In this document: in pieces, positions 35,507 through 44,212 of the stretch | How positions within the stretch are numbered: the stretch's first letter is position 1 | How the letters are laid out: every line of letters begins with the position of its first letter | Assembly (NCBI RefSeq): GCF_920984735.1 | Contig: NZ_CAKLBU010000013.1 | Location: forward strand, 104,399 to 168,398 | Length of the DNA: 64,000 nucleotides | Source: Pedobacter sp. Leaf250 | Lineage (GTDB): Bacteria; Bacteroidota; Bacteroidia; Sphingobacteriales; Sphingobacteriaceae | Direction of reading: 5' to 3' | The notes under the pieces: generated by a model | What the model was told of the DNA's origin: nothing | The model's database searches: none | What the model saw: the letters and a program-made list of their open reading frames with translations, nothing else | Position numbers and translations under genes: made by a program

Positions 35507-35590
35507 CGTCATTGCGAGGTACGAAGCAATTTTAAAATTATCGCTATTCAATCTATCGCATTAAGAGTGCCTCGTGCCTCGCAATGACGG
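35507..35590 (+). repeat. CGTCATTGCGAGG palindromic repeat between argB and proC
   Basis: CGTCATTGCGAGGTACGAAG opens and GTGCCTCGCAATGACGG closes the element. It is followed at once by a copy of the 170-bp composite repeat. Confidence 0.75.
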
Positions 35591-35598
35591 AAGTTTTT

Positions 35599-35767
35599 AT
35601 AAACCTGATAAGAACGAAAATACTTTTTTGTAGAACGAATAATAAAGATTGCCACGTCGTTCCTCCTCGCAATGACGAAGTAGTAGCGCATGACAAGTGT
35701 TGAAAAAGATTGAAGTGAATAGCAGGACTGACGTTAATAGTATTACTGAACTTGCTTTTCAAAAAAT
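35599..35767 (+). repeat. Composite interspersed repeat, copy 1
   Basis: The 169-base element begins ATAAACCTGATAAGAACG, contains AAAGATTGCCACGTCG and CCTCGCAATGACG, then AAAAAGATTGAAGTGAATAG and CAGGACTGACG, and ends CTTGCTTTTCAAAAAAT. The same blocks in the same order occur inverted at 44213-44383 and in part at 45397-45616. No ORF is conserved, so it looks like a non-coding mobile-type element. Together with 35507-35590 it fills the argB-proC gap (35471-35826). Confidence 0.7.
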
Positions 35768-35826
35768 AAAAATCAGTGACATAAAACAATCGGTGTAATC
35801 AATCCGAAGGAAAATAACGAACCACA

Positions 35827-36636
35827 ATGAAAAAAATTGCCATAATCGGTAGCGGAAACATCGGTTTATCTTTAGCAAAAGGTTTGGTGAAAGCCGATTT
35901 TGCAAAGGCTGCCGATATTACGTTAACCCGTAGAAATATCGACCATTTAAAATCTTTTGCGGAAGCTGGATTTGTGGTGAGCAATGAGAATAAACTAGCA
36001 GTTGCAGGTGCGGATATGGTAATTCTTGCTGTTTTGCCACAACAATTAAACACGGTTTTAGATGAAATTAATTCATCTGTAGTTTCGTCAAAGCATTTGA
36101 TTATTTCGGTGATTTCTGGTGTAAGTTGCGCTGCGGTTCGTGAAAAATTGGGTGATGAGGTGGAAGTGATTCGCGTTATGCCAAACACGGCCATTGCCAT
36201 TGGCCAGTCAATGACTTGTATGGCGAGTGATAATGCTTCGGTAGAAAATATTGCTGAGGTGACGAAAATGTTTGAAACGGTTGGGTCAGTTGTAAAAATA
36301 AACGAAGACTTAATGACTTCCGCTACGGCACTGTGTGCTTGCGGAATTGCATTCTTTTTGAGGGCAATCAGAGCGGCATCGCAAGGTGGAGTAGAAATTG
36401 GTTTCCATGCCGATGAAGCGCTTAAAATGGCCGTTCAAACAGCAAAAGGAGCCGCCGATTTGCTTTTATTACACGGCACACATCCAGAATCAGAAATAGA
36501 TAAGGTAACTTCGCCGAAAGGTTGTACTATTGCGGGTTTAAACGAAATGGAGCACAATGGCTTTAGTTCATCATTAATAAAAGGTATTAAATTATCGGCT
36601 TTAAAGGCGGGGAATTTATATACAAAGGAAGGTTAG
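35827..36636 (+). CDS. proC: Pyrroline-5-carboxylate reductase
   Basis: The 269-residue product has IAIIGSGNIGLSLAKGL (NADPH loop), VISVISGVSC, IRVMPNTAIAIGQSMT, and the dimer motif LCACGIAFFLRAIRAASQGG with VTSPKGCTIAGLNEME. It catalyses the last step of proline synthesis. Its place inside the arginine operon is common in Bacteroidota and links proline and arginine output from glutamate. Confidence 0.93.
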   Translation: MKKIAIIGSGNIGLSLAKGLVKADFAKAADITLTRRNIDHLKSFAEAGFVVSNENKLAVAGADMVILAVLPQQLNTVLDEINSSVVSSKHLIISVISGVSCAAVREKLGDEVEVIRVMPNTAIAIGQSMTCMASDNASVENIAEVTKMFETVGSVVKINEDLMTSATALCACGIAFFLRAIRAASQGGVEIGFHADEALKMAVQTAKGAADLLLLHGTHPESEIDKVTSPKGCTIAGLNEMEHNGFSSSLIKGIKLSALKAGNLYTKEG

Positions 36637-36704
36637 AGGTGTAAGGTAGAAGGTTTAGGGCTTAGGTTCAAAATCTGGATACTTGATACTTAATACTTGA
36701 TACT

Positions 36705-37769
36705 ATGTTATTAGAAAATATACAAAAAGAAAGTTTAGACTTATTACGGCAGCTGATTCGCATCCAGTCGTTTAGTAAGGAAGAAGATAGAACTGCGAAT
36801 TTAATTGCTCAGTTTTTAGAAGAGCGAGGGGTAAAAACCTACCGTAAAATGAATAATGTTTGGGCTTACAACAAGCATTTCGATGCGAGTAAACCAACAT
36901 TGCTATTAAATTCTCATCACGATACGGTTAAACCAAATTCTGGTTACACCCGCGACCCATACGATGCTGCGATTGAAGGCGATAAGCTTTTTGGTTTGGG
37001 CAGTAATGATGCAGGGGGTTGTTTGGTTTCGTTAATCGGAACATTTTTATATTACTACGAACAAGAAAATTTAAAATATAATATTTGTTTGGCCGCAACG
37101 GCGGAAGAAGAAATCTCTGGAAATAATGGTTTGGAATTGGTTCTGCCAGATTTGGGAGAATTGGAATTCGGAATTGTGGGCGAACCAACTGAAATGCATT
37201 TAGCCATCGCAGAACGTGGCTTATTGGTTTTGGACTGTGTTTCTCACGGAAAAGCTGGTCACGCGGCTAGGGAAGAGGGCGAAAACGCGATTTACAAGGC
37301 TTTGGCAGATATTGAATGGTTCAGAAATTATCAGTTCCCGAAAGTCTCTGAAGTTTTCGGTCCGCTGAAAATGACGGTGACAATTATCAACGCAGGTTCG
37401 CAACATAATGTGGTGCCTGCAAATTGTACTTTTACGGTTGATGTTCGGGTGACTGATGCTTACACTAATGAAGAAGTTTTAGAAATTATCAGAGCGAATG
37501 TTGGTTGCGATGTTACACCGCGTTCTATCCGTTTAAAACCATCATCAATTGATAAAAATCATCCAGTTGTGCAGGCTGGTGTAGCGTTAGGCAAAACCAC
37601 TTATGGTTCGCCAACTACTTCAGACCAGGCTTTACTGGATATTCCATCGGTAAAATGCGGTCCAGGTTTTTCTGGTCGCTCGCACATGGCTGATGAATTT
37701 TTATATGTTCGGGAAGTAGCTGAAGGCGTTGAGGGTTATGTAAATATGTTGAAACCAGTGATACTGTAA
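36705..37769 (+). CDS. argE: M20 deacylase, N-acylcitrulline/acylornithine deacetylase type
   Basis: The 354-residue M20 metallopeptidase shows LLNSHHDTVKP, GLGSNDAGGCLVSL, TAEEEISGNNG with the catalytic Glu pair, VGEPTEMHLAIAERGLL, HGKAGHAAREEGENA and GFSGRSHMADEF. In a pathway where carbamoylation happens on the acylated intermediate it should remove the acyl group from N-acylcitrulline. It is preceded by repeat-like GGTTTAGGG and TACTTGATACTTAATACTTG units. Confidence 0.92.
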   Translation: MLLENIQKESLDLLRQLIRIQSFSKEEDRTANLIAQFLEERGVKTYRKMNNVWAYNKHFDASKPTLLLNSHHDTVKPNSGYTRDPYDAAIEGDKLFGLGSNDAGGCLVSLIGTFLYYYEQENLKYNICLAATAEEEISGNNGLELVLPDLGELEFGIVGEPTEMHLAIAERGLLVLDCVSHGKAGHAAREEGENAIYKALADIEWFRNYQFPKVSEVFGPLKMTVTIINAGSQHNVVPANCTFTVDVRVTDAYTNEEVLEIIRANVGCDVTPRSIRLKPSSIDKNHPVVQAGVALGKTTYGSPTTSDQALLDIPSVKCGPGFSGRSHMADEFLYVREVAEGVEGYVNMLKPVIL

Positions 37770-37771
37770 AT

Positions 37772-37885
37772 CGTCATTGAGAGGTACGAAGCAATCTATT
37801 TTGTAAATACTAAGCTTTGAGGTTAAAATGTAAAAGGAAATTGCTTTCCCGAATTGTCGGTATAAACTGTGCCTCGCAATGACGA
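37772..37885 (+). repeat. CGTCATTGAGAGG palindromic repeat between argE and argH
   Basis: CGTCATTGAGAGGTACGAAG opens and TGCCTCGCAATGACGAG closes an imperfect inverted element with a long AT-rich middle. Confidence 0.7.
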
Positions 37886-37897
37886 GATGGCGATAAA

Positions 37898-37997
37898 ACC
37901 CTTTGCGCTCTCTGTGAAAAACTCAGTGCCCTCTGTGGTAAAAATAATAAAATAGCTTTGTGCCCTTTGCGAAAAACTTAGCGCTCTTTGCGGTTAA
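37898..37997 (+). repeat. Direct repeats of CCTTTGCG/CTCTGTG units before argH
   Basis: Units such as CCCTTTGCGCTCTCTGTG, CAGTGCCCTCTGTGG, TGCCCTTTGCG and AGCGCTCTTTGCGG recur about every 25 bases. They form the region just upstream of argH. Confidence 0.6.
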
Positions 37998-38007
37998 ATA
38001 AAGTAAA

Positions 38008-39339
38008 ATGAAAATCTGGCAAAAAAATATAGATGTAAATAAATTTGTAGAAAGCTTTACGGTTGGAAAAGACCGCGAACTGGATTTACAAATGGCAAAA
38101 TTTGATGTTTTGGGATCGTTGGCTCACACAGAAATGTTGGAAACGATTAATTTGCTAACCGCAGATGAATTGAAAATCGTTCAAAAAGAGCTTAAAAACA
38201 TCTACGCTGAAATTGAGGCTGGAAACTTCACCATCGAAGACACGGTTGAAGATGTGCACTCGCAAGTAGAATGGTTGCTCACTCAACGCATCGGCGAAGC
38301 AGGTAAAAAAATCCATAGCGGTCGCTCGCGTAACGACCAGGTTTTGGTAGATTTAAAATTGTTTTTTCGTGCTTGCATTGAAGATATGGTTGGCCAAACC
38401 TCAACTTTGTTTAATCAATTAATAGAATTAAGCAACACGCACAAAGATAAATTGATGCCTGGTTACACGCATTTGCAAATTGCGATGCCATCATCTTTTG
38501 GTTTGTGGTTTGGCGCCTATGCCGAAAGCCTTGCCGATGATATGGAATTGATGCTTGCTGCCTGGAAAATCACCAATAAAAATCCATTGGGTTCTGCTGC
38601 AGGTTATGGTTCCTCATTTCCATTAAACAGGACGTTAACCACTAATTTATTGGGTTTCGAAAGCCTAAATTACAATGTGGTTTATGCACAAATGGGTCGC
38701 GGTAAAACCGAAAGAATTTTAGCTCAGGCAATGAGTGCTGTTGCTGCAACTCTAGCTAAAATGGCGATGGATGTTTGTTTGTTCATCAACCAGAATTTTA
38801 GCTTTATCAGTTTCCCACCAGAGCTGACAACAGGTTCGAGCATTATGCCTCATAAAAAAAATCCTGATGTTTTTGAGTTGATTCGCTCTCGTTGCAATAA
38901 AATTCAGGCTTTGCCAAATGAAATTGCAATGATGATTACCAATCTTCCATCGGGTTATCACCGCGATTTGCAGTTGCTTAAAGAAAATCTTTTTCCAGCA
39001 ATTACCTCTCTAAATGAATGTTTAGAAATCGCGACTTTCATGTTTCAAAACATCACCATTAAGGATGACATTTTGAAAGATAAAAAATATGATTATCTGT
39101 TTAGCGTAGAAGTGGTTAACGATTTGGCTTTGCAGGGCATTCCATTCAGAGAGGCTTATAAAATAGTTGGCGAACAAATAGAAAATGGTACTTTTGCACC
39201 ATCAAGCCAAATACATCATACACACGAGGGGAGCATCGGCAACCTTTGTAACGAACAAATTGCTGCATCAATGCAAGCGGTTTTATCTCAATTTGGTTTC
39301 GATAAAGTAAATAAAGCAATAGAAGATTTGGTTAAATAA
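38008..39339 (+). CDS. argH: Argininosuccinate lyase
   Basis: The 443-residue product of the fumarase/aspartase superfamily shows TVEDVHSQVEWLL, KIHSGRSRNDQVLVDLKLF, MPGYTHLQIAMPSSFG, NPLGSAAGYGSSFPLNR and the signature GSSIMPHKKNPD. It splits argininosuccinate to arginine and fumarate, the last step of the pathway. It ends the biosynthetic part of the operon; a toxin-antitoxin pair follows after 17 bases. Confidence 0.95.
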   Translation: MKIWQKNIDVNKFVESFTVGKDRELDLQMAKFDVLGSLAHTEMLETINLLTADELKIVQKELKNIYAEIEAGNFTIEDTVEDVHSQVEWLLTQRIGEAGKKIHSGRSRNDQVLVDLKLFFRACIEDMVGQTSTLFNQLIELSNTHKDKLMPGYTHLQIAMPSSFGLWFGAYAESLADDMELMLAAWKITNKNPLGSAAGYGSSFPLNRTLTTNLLGFESLNYNVVYAQMGRGKTERILAQAMSAVAATLAKMAMDVCLFINQNFSFISFPPELTTGSSIMPHKKNPDVFELIRSRCNKIQALPNEIAMMITNLPSGYHRDLQLLKENLFPAITSLNECLEIATFMFQNITIKDDILKDKKYDYLFSVEVVNDLALQGIPFREAYKIVGEQIENGTFAPSSQIHHTHEGSIGNLCNEQIAASMQAVLSQFGFDKVNKAIEDLVK

Positions 39340-39356
39340 TTTCCTAATTTTATAAT

Positions 39357-39545
39357 ATGACAACTTTAACAATAGAAATTAAGGATAAAGATGCTGGATT
39401 CGTAAAGGAATTTCTTAGTAAGATTGGTGCTAAAGTTAAGGCTGAACCAACAAGTCAAATTACTTCCGAAATTGCTCAAGCGTTAAAGGAGATTAAAGAA
39501 ATTCAGCAAGGTAAAAGAAAACCATTGAGCTTAAAGGATATCTAA
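39357..39545 (+). CDS. Putative type II antitoxin
   Basis: The 62-residue protein (MTTLTIEIKDKDAGFVKEFL onward) has an N-terminal strand-helix and a C-terminal helix with a basic end (QGKRKPLSLKDI), like small antitoxins that pair with RelE/ParE toxins. Its stop overlaps the next ATG (TAATG), and the following gene is RelE/ParE-like. The family is not firmly recognised; the call rests on size and pairing. Confidence 0.65.
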   Translation: MTTLTIEIKDKDAGFVKEFLSKIGAKVKAEPTSQITSEIAQALKEIKEIQQGKRKPLSLKDI

Positions 39546-39877
39546 TGGATAATAAAATTATTTATTCTGCCACCTTTATCAAAAAAGCAAAAATTTATAA
39601 AAAGAAATATCCCTTATTAGTTGAAGACCTTTACCAGCTAGAAGAAAAGTTGCTGGAGAATCCTGAACAGGGTAATGATTTAGGTGCTGGACTTTACAAA
39701 ATTCGCTTAGCTGTAAAAAGTAAGGGAAAAGGCAAAAGTGGTGGGTTTAGAGTAATTACCTACTTAGTTTCGAATTTGCCGGATGAAACCGTTATCAATA
39801 TGCTTACCATTTATGATAAATCAGAAGAAAGTAGTATTGATAAAAAAGAGCTTCAAAAAATAATTAAAGGATTATAA
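39545..39877 (+). CDS. RelE/ParE-family toxin
   Basis: The 110-residue protein shows the RelE/ParE fold pattern: an N-terminal strand-helix (IIYSATFIKKAKIYKKKYPL), LEENPEQGNDLGAG-like turn (LLENPEQGNDLGAGLYKIRL), basic strands (AVKSKGKGKSGGFRVITYLV) and a late strand with a catalytic-type segment (VINMLTIYDKSE). RelE members cut mRNA on the ribosome, ParE members inhibit gyrase; which applies is not clear. It overlaps its antitoxin by one base, so the two are translationally coupled and probably read from the argH transcript. Confidence 0.8.
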   Translation: MDNKIIYSATFIKKAKIYKKKYPLLVEDLYQLEEKLLENPEQGNDLGAGLYKIRLAVKSKGKGKSGGFRVITYLVSNLPDETVINMLTIYDKSEESSIDKKELQKIIKGL

Positions 39878-39908
39878 ACTTGCTGATTACAGCATTTAAA
39901 GAATAAAT

Positions 39909-41162
39909 ATGAAAGTTTCAGTATTAGCCAGTGCATTAATTGGCTCAGAAATTATAAAAATTGGTAACGAGGTTAACGACATGAAACGCAAAGGCGCATC
40001 AATCGCTAACTTAACCATAGGTGATTTTGATTCGAATATCTACCCAATTCCAACCGAATTAAAAGCTGGAATTGTAGATGCTTATAATGCAAACCAAACC
40101 AATTATCCACCAGCTGATGGTGTTTTACAACTTAGAGAAACCGTTTCTGAATTATTAAAAGATAGATTTGGTTTAGAATATAACACCAACAGTATTTTAG
40201 TTTCTGGTGGTTCTCGTCCGTTAATCTATGCAGCTTACTTGGCGGTAATCGATCCAGGAGATACCGTTGTTTTTCCTGCACCATCCTGGAATAATAATCA
40301 CTATTGCCATTTGACTTCGGCTAAATCAATTGCGGTAGAAACCGATGCAGCGCATAACTTTATGCCAACTGCAGCACAATTAAAACCGCATTTAAAAGGT
40401 GCAACAATGCTGGCTTTATGCTCGCCATTGAATCCAACAGGTACCATGTTCGATGCAGATTCATTAGCTGAAATCTGCGATGTAATTTTAGAAGAAAATG
40501 CATCTCGCGGAACTGATGAAAAACCATTGTACTTAATGTACGACCAGATTTATTCGCTCCTAACTTTCGGAAAAGAGCACGTAAATCCAGTTTCGTTGCG
40601 TCCTGAAATGCGAGAGTTTACCATTTTTGTTGATGGAACTTCGAAATGTTTGGCTGCAACCGGCGTTCGTGTGGGCTGGGGTTTCGGTCCGGAAGATATT
40701 GTGAACAGAATGAAAGCTCTGGTTGGGCATATGGGTGCTTGGGCACCAAAAGCCGAGCAGGTTGCGATGTCTAACTATTTTAACGATAAGGCGCAGGTTG
40801 ATACCTTTTTAACTAGTTTCAAAGCTAAAATTCAAGATAGTTTAAATGCACTTTACAACGGGTTTAACGAACTAAAAAGTGAAGGTTTTAATGTTGATGC
40901 AGTTGAGCCAATGGGTGCAATTTACCTAACCATTAAAATCGATTACATCGGAAAAACAACGGAAGACGGTCAGCTTTTAAAAGATAGTGCAGATGTGAAC
41001 TTCTATCTAATTAAAGAAGCAGGTGCAGCTTTAGTTCCATTCTCTGCTTTCGGTAACGAACACAGCATGCCTTGGTTTAGGGCATCAGTTGGCGCATGTA
41101 ATTTACAGGATATTAAAGATATGCTGCCAAGAATAAAAGCTGCTTTGAGTAAACTGAAATAG
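39909..41162 (+). CDS. Class I/II PLP-dependent aminotransferase
   Basis: The 417-residue fold-type-I enzyme has FPAPSWNNNHYCHL, LCSPLNPTGTMFD, LMYDQIYSLLTFG, PLP Lys246 in DGTSKCLAATGVRVGWGFGP and FRASVGACNL near the C-terminus. It resembles aspartate/aromatic aminotransferases. A role in the neighbouring amino-acid pathways is possible, but the gene does not by itself name the substrate. A large hairpin follows. Confidence 0.88.
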   Translation: MKVSVLASALIGSEIIKIGNEVNDMKRKGASIANLTIGDFDSNIYPIPTELKAGIVDAYNANQTNYPPADGVLQLRETVSELLKDRFGLEYNTNSILVSGGSRPLIYAAYLAVIDPGDTVVFPAPSWNNNHYCHLTSAKSIAVETDAAHNFMPTAAQLKPHLKGATMLALCSPLNPTGTMFDADSLAEICDVILEENASRGTDEKPLYLMYDQIYSLLTFGKEHVNPVSLRPEMREFTIFVDGTSKCLAATGVRVGWGFGPEDIVNRMKALVGHMGAWAPKAEQVAMSNYFNDKAQVDTFLTSFKAKIQDSLNALYNGFNELKSEGFNVDAVEPMGAIYLTIKIDYIGKTTEDGQLLKDSADVNFYLIKEAGAALVPFSAFGNEHSMPWFRASVGACNLQDIKDMLPRIKAALSKLK

Positions 41163-41168
41163 AATATT

Positions 41169-41210
41169 TTGAACACCCAAATCAAACAATTATTTGACTT
41201 GGGTGTTCAA
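41169..41210 (+). terminator. Hairpin terminator after the aminotransferase gene
   Basis: TTGAACACCCAA and TTGGGTGTTCAA form a 12-bp perfect stem with a partly paired loop (TCAA/TTGA). The following tract is A-rich, so it may be a weak terminator or mRNA end stabiliser. Confidence 0.65.
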
Positions 41211-41235
41211 ATAAAAAATCTCATTTACGCTTTTC

Positions 41236-42087
41236 ATGGAAAATAAATACACACCTCAAGGCTACGCTTCGCCGTCAGCCATCATCATTACTTTAGCCAT
41301 TGGTATTTTAGCATCATTAGTTTTACCCATAATTTATATTATTCTCGGCCAACTAATTCCCAACATTTGGTTTATTGCCATTATTGCTTTTCTTTTAGGT
41401 ATGGGGCTGGGTTTTTTTATCGATCTTGGTGTGAAGATTGGAAAACTCAGGAATAAGAAAATCGTAACGTTTATAGCTATCTTTTGTGGATTATTGGCAT
41501 TTTACATCCAATGGGTATTTTTCGATACTTTAATTTACAGTAGAAAAGGCTTTACTTTCAATCTTAATTCGGCAGATCTGAAAATTTTACTCGATGATTT
41601 CTTCTTCCTTTTTACACATCCAAATATACTTTTTCAGGAAATTATTAATTTAAACGAAGTTGGATCTTTTCGAATAAAAAGTACAGGCAATGTAAACGGA
41701 CTTCTATTATGGGTAATTTGGGCTGGAGAATTTGTTGTAATTCTTGGTGGAATTATATTTGCCGTTTTAAATGGTCAGGTTATTAGGCCTTATTCTGAAA
41801 TAAACGATAGCTGGATGATAAAGCGTAAATTTCTTAATCGCATTCCGGTGGTCGAAAACAAAGAGTTACTTTTGAATGAACTCAATAATCGAAATTTCAC
41901 AGTTTTAAATGATCAACCCTTGTTGGATAATGAAACAAATTATGCGGAAGTAATTGTTTTTGAATCAACAGGCGACCCAACAAAATACATTAGCATATTA
42001 AATGTAACAAACCCAACAGGCAAGGCAAAAGACAAAAAAGTGGTTAATATGATTACATTTTATCCACTTCATAACGCTAATATTTAG
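41236..42087 (+). CDS. Membrane protein of unknown function
   Basis: The 283-residue product has four predicted helices (about residues 15-40, 45-70, 76-97 and 155-180), with a loop of about 55 residues between the third and fourth and a soluble C-terminal domain of about 100 residues (RKFLNRIPVVENKELLLNEL to TFYPLHNANI). I do not recognise the family. The C-terminal part reads as a mixed alpha/beta domain, probably cytoplasmic. The neighbours give no clear hint. Confidence 0.7.
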   Translation: MENKYTPQGYASPSAIIITLAIGILASLVLPIIYIILGQLIPNIWFIAIIAFLLGMGLGFFIDLGVKIGKLRNKKIVTFIAIFCGLLAFYIQWVFFDTLIYSRKGFTFNLNSADLKILLDDFFFLFTHPNILFQEIINLNEVGSFRIKSTGNVNGLLLWVIWAGEFVVILGGIIFAVLNGQVIRPYSEINDSWMIKRKFLNRIPVVENKELLLNELNNRNFTVLNDQPLLDNETNYAEVIVFESTGDPTKYISILNVTNPTGKAKDKKVVNMITFYPLHNANI

Positions 42088-42165
42088 GTTAAGTTGATTG
42101 CAATTGTCTAATATCAAACGCTTTGATTTGATAATTAGAGTGGTTTATTTCAGCTCGGCTATTTC

Positions 42166-42954
42166 TTAAGCCTTTGCCATCAACTCGCTTACATGCTGTG
42201 TCAACTTTACAAAATCATCAACTGTTAACTGCTCAGCTCGTTTTTCAAAATAAATATGGTCATCCATTTTATCTTTGGGCATTACAGCAGAAACTGCGTT
42301 TCGCAAGGTTTTTCTACGTTGGTTAAAGCCAGCTTTTACCACACGCCAAAATAATTTTTCGTCGCAATCCAATGTTTCAACTTCATTTCTGGTTAAACGA
42401 ATAACTGCAGAATGTACTTTTGGTGGCGGATTAAAAGTGCCAGGTTTTACGGTGAAAAGATATTCAATTTTATAATAAGCTTGAAGAAAAACACTCAAAA
42501 TTCCGTAGTCTTTTGTACCTGCAGGTGATGCACAACGTTGTGCTACTTCCTTTTGAAACATACCAACCATTTCCACCACTTTGTTACGGTTATCTAAAAT
42601 TTTAAATAAAATCTGTGAGGAAATGTTGTAAGGAAAGTTGCCGATAATCGCAAATTTATCTGGAAAAATGGCATCGAAATCCAGTTTCAAAAAGTCGCCA
42701 TTAATTAAACGGTCGCCTAATTCAGGGTATTTCTCATTTAGAAAATGAAAGGACTCCGTATCAATATCAATTAAATAGGTTTGTAAATCTTTGCGTTGCA
42801 ACAAAAAATCAGAAAGTATTCCCATACCAGGGCCCACCTCTAAAACCTGATTGTATTTATCTGTATTAATCAAACTTTCTACAATACGGTTGGCAATGCC
42901 TTTATCGGTTAAAAAATGCTGGCCTAAATGTTTTTTTGCTTTTACTAAACTCAT
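42166..42954 (-). CDS. rsmA: 16S rRNA dimethyladenosine transferase
   Basis: The 262-residue product (also called KsgA) has AKKHLGQHFLTDKGI at residues 6-20, motif I VLEVGPGMGILSDFL (residues 37-51), and the catalytic motif IGNFPYNISSQIL. It dimethylates A1518 and A1519 of 16S rRNA. A perfect -7 box (TACCTTTG) lies five bases before the ATG, so the mRNA should be leaderless. It is divergent from pdxA, an arrangement seen in several bacterial groups. Confidence 0.95.
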   Translation of the reverse strand: MSLVKAKKHLGQHFLTDKGIANRIVESLINTDKYNQVLEVGPGMGILSDFLLQRKDLQTYLIDIDTESFHFLNEKYPELGDRLINGDFLKLDFDAIFPDKFAIIGNFPYNISSQILFKILDNRNKVVEMVGMFQKEVAQRCASPAGTKDYGILSVFLQAYYKIEYLFTVKPGTFNPPPKVHSAVIRLTRNEVETLDCDEKLFWRVVKAGFNQRRKTLRNAVSAVMPKDKMDDHIYFEKRAEQLTVDDFVKLTQHVSELMAKA

Positions 42955-42959
42955 AATAA

Positions 42960-42967
42960 CAAAGGTA
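42960..42967 (-). promoter_or_regulatory. Candidate rsmA -7 box (TACCTTTG), leaderless
   Basis: On the minus strand TACCTTTG-TTATT-ATG places the box five bases before the rsmA start codon. Confidence 0.6.
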
Positions 42968-42971
42968 ATGA

Positions 42972-43058
42972 TTTAAGGTGGAAGGTATAAGGTTTAGGCC
43001 GCAAGGTATCGTATTCAATTTAGAAACCCTATACCTTAAACCATTCACCCTATACCAT
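42972..43058 (+). repeat. AAGGTATAAGGTTTAGG / CCCTATACCTTAAACC inverted repeat
   Basis: GGTGGAAGGTATAAGGTTTAGG is mirrored by CCCTATACCTTAAACCATT at 43024-43044, between rsmA and pdxA. It belongs to the same sequence type as the argG-argC junction. Confidence 0.55.
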
Positions 43059-43105
43059 ATTTATCAAATCAAATCAGTAATTTGCGCTAAAATTTCCCAG
43101 TAATT

Positions 43106-44185
43106 ATGAGCGATAAACTTAAAATTGGCATCAGTATAGGCGACCTAAACGGCATAGGTTTAGAGGTAATCATTAAAACATTATCCAACCCTGCTATTTT
43201 AAACTATTGTACTCCAATTGTTTATGGTCATACTAAAGTTTCATCTTTTCACAGAAAGGCAAACAACCTTGGCGATTTTAGTTTCAATGTAATTAATCAC
43301 GCCAATCAGGCGCAGATTAAAAAAGCCAATATGATCAATTGCTGGGAAGAAGATGTAAAAATCGAACTCGGTCAGGTAACGGCTACGGGCGGGAAATATG
43401 CACTTTTATCATTAGAAAGAGCTACAGCCGATTTAATAGCTGGTGATATTGATGCCTTAGTAACGGCTCCAATCAATAAGCATAACATTCAATCAGAAAC
43501 ATTTGCTTTTCCTGGTCACACTGAATATTTACAAGAGAAAAGCGGCAGTAAAGACGTGCTCATGTTTTTAATTAGTGAAAATTTACGTGTGGGTGTAGTT
43601 ACCGGGCACATTCCCGTTAAAGATGTACCAACATCGATTACTAAAGAAAAAATTCTTGGCAAATTAAAGCTGATTAATGATAGCTTGAAAAAAGATTTCT
43701 GGATCGAGAAACCAAAAATTGCTGTTTTAGGATTAAACCCACATGCCAGCGATAATGGTTTATTAGGTGCTGAAGAAGCAGAGATTATCACGCCTGCCAT
43801 TCAAGAAGCTTACGATAAAGGTTTAATGGTTTTCGGACCTTATCCTGCCGACGGTTTTTTTGGTAATGGAAGCTATAAACAGTTTGATGCGGTTTTAGCC
43901 ATGTATCATGATCAGGGCTTGATTCCCTTCAAAACTTTGGCATTCCACAACGGTGTAAACTATACCGCAGGATTAAAATTTGTTCGTACATCGCCAGATC
44001 ATGGTACGGGTTACGACATTGCGGGCAAAAATCTGGCCGATTCTACTTCATTTGCAGAAGCATTGTTTTCAGCAATTCATATTGTTAAAAACCGCAGGGA
44101 GCAAGAAGAGATGCTGGCTGGTCAATTGCGTTCTGGTGGCAAGGTTGTAGAAACACAATTCGATATAAAGGACGACGCATCTTAA
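43106..44185 (+). CDS. pdxA: 4-hydroxythreonine-4-phosphate dehydrogenase
   Basis: The 359-residue product shows the PdxA motifs IGISIGDLNGIGLEVIIKTL, VTAPINKHNIQ, FPGHTEYLQ, GVVTGHIPVKDVP, LGLNPHASDNGLLGAEE, GPYPADGFFG, VLAMYHDQGLIPFK and RTSPDHGTGYDIAGK. The His residues in these segments bind the metal. It makes an intermediate of pyridoxal phosphate, the cofactor of the argD product and of the aminotransferase at 39909. It is about 30 residues longer than the E. coli enzyme. Confidence 0.95.
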   Translation: MSDKLKIGISIGDLNGIGLEVIIKTLSNPAILNYCTPIVYGHTKVSSFHRKANNLGDFSFNVINHANQAQIKKANMINCWEEDVKIELGQVTATGGKYALLSLERATADLIAGDIDALVTAPINKHNIQSETFAFPGHTEYLQEKSGSKDVLMFLISENLRVGVVTGHIPVKDVPTSITKEKILGKLKLINDSLKKDFWIEKPKIAVLGLNPHASDNGLLGAEEAEIITPAIQEAYDKGLMVFGPYPADGFFGNGSYKQFDAVLAMYHDQGLIPFKTLAFHNGVNYTAGLKFVRTSPDHGTGYDIAGKNLADSTSFAEALFSAIHIVKNRREQEEMLAGQLRSGGKVVETQFDIKDDAS

Positions 44186-44212
44186 GGCTTCAAGCTTAAG
44201 TTTTTGCTAAAT

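Noticed and set aside
35471..35826. Possible CRISPR-like array because of repeated CAATGACG strings
   Set aside because: The repeats are inverted and irregularly spaced, with no spacers of equal length and no cas genes.
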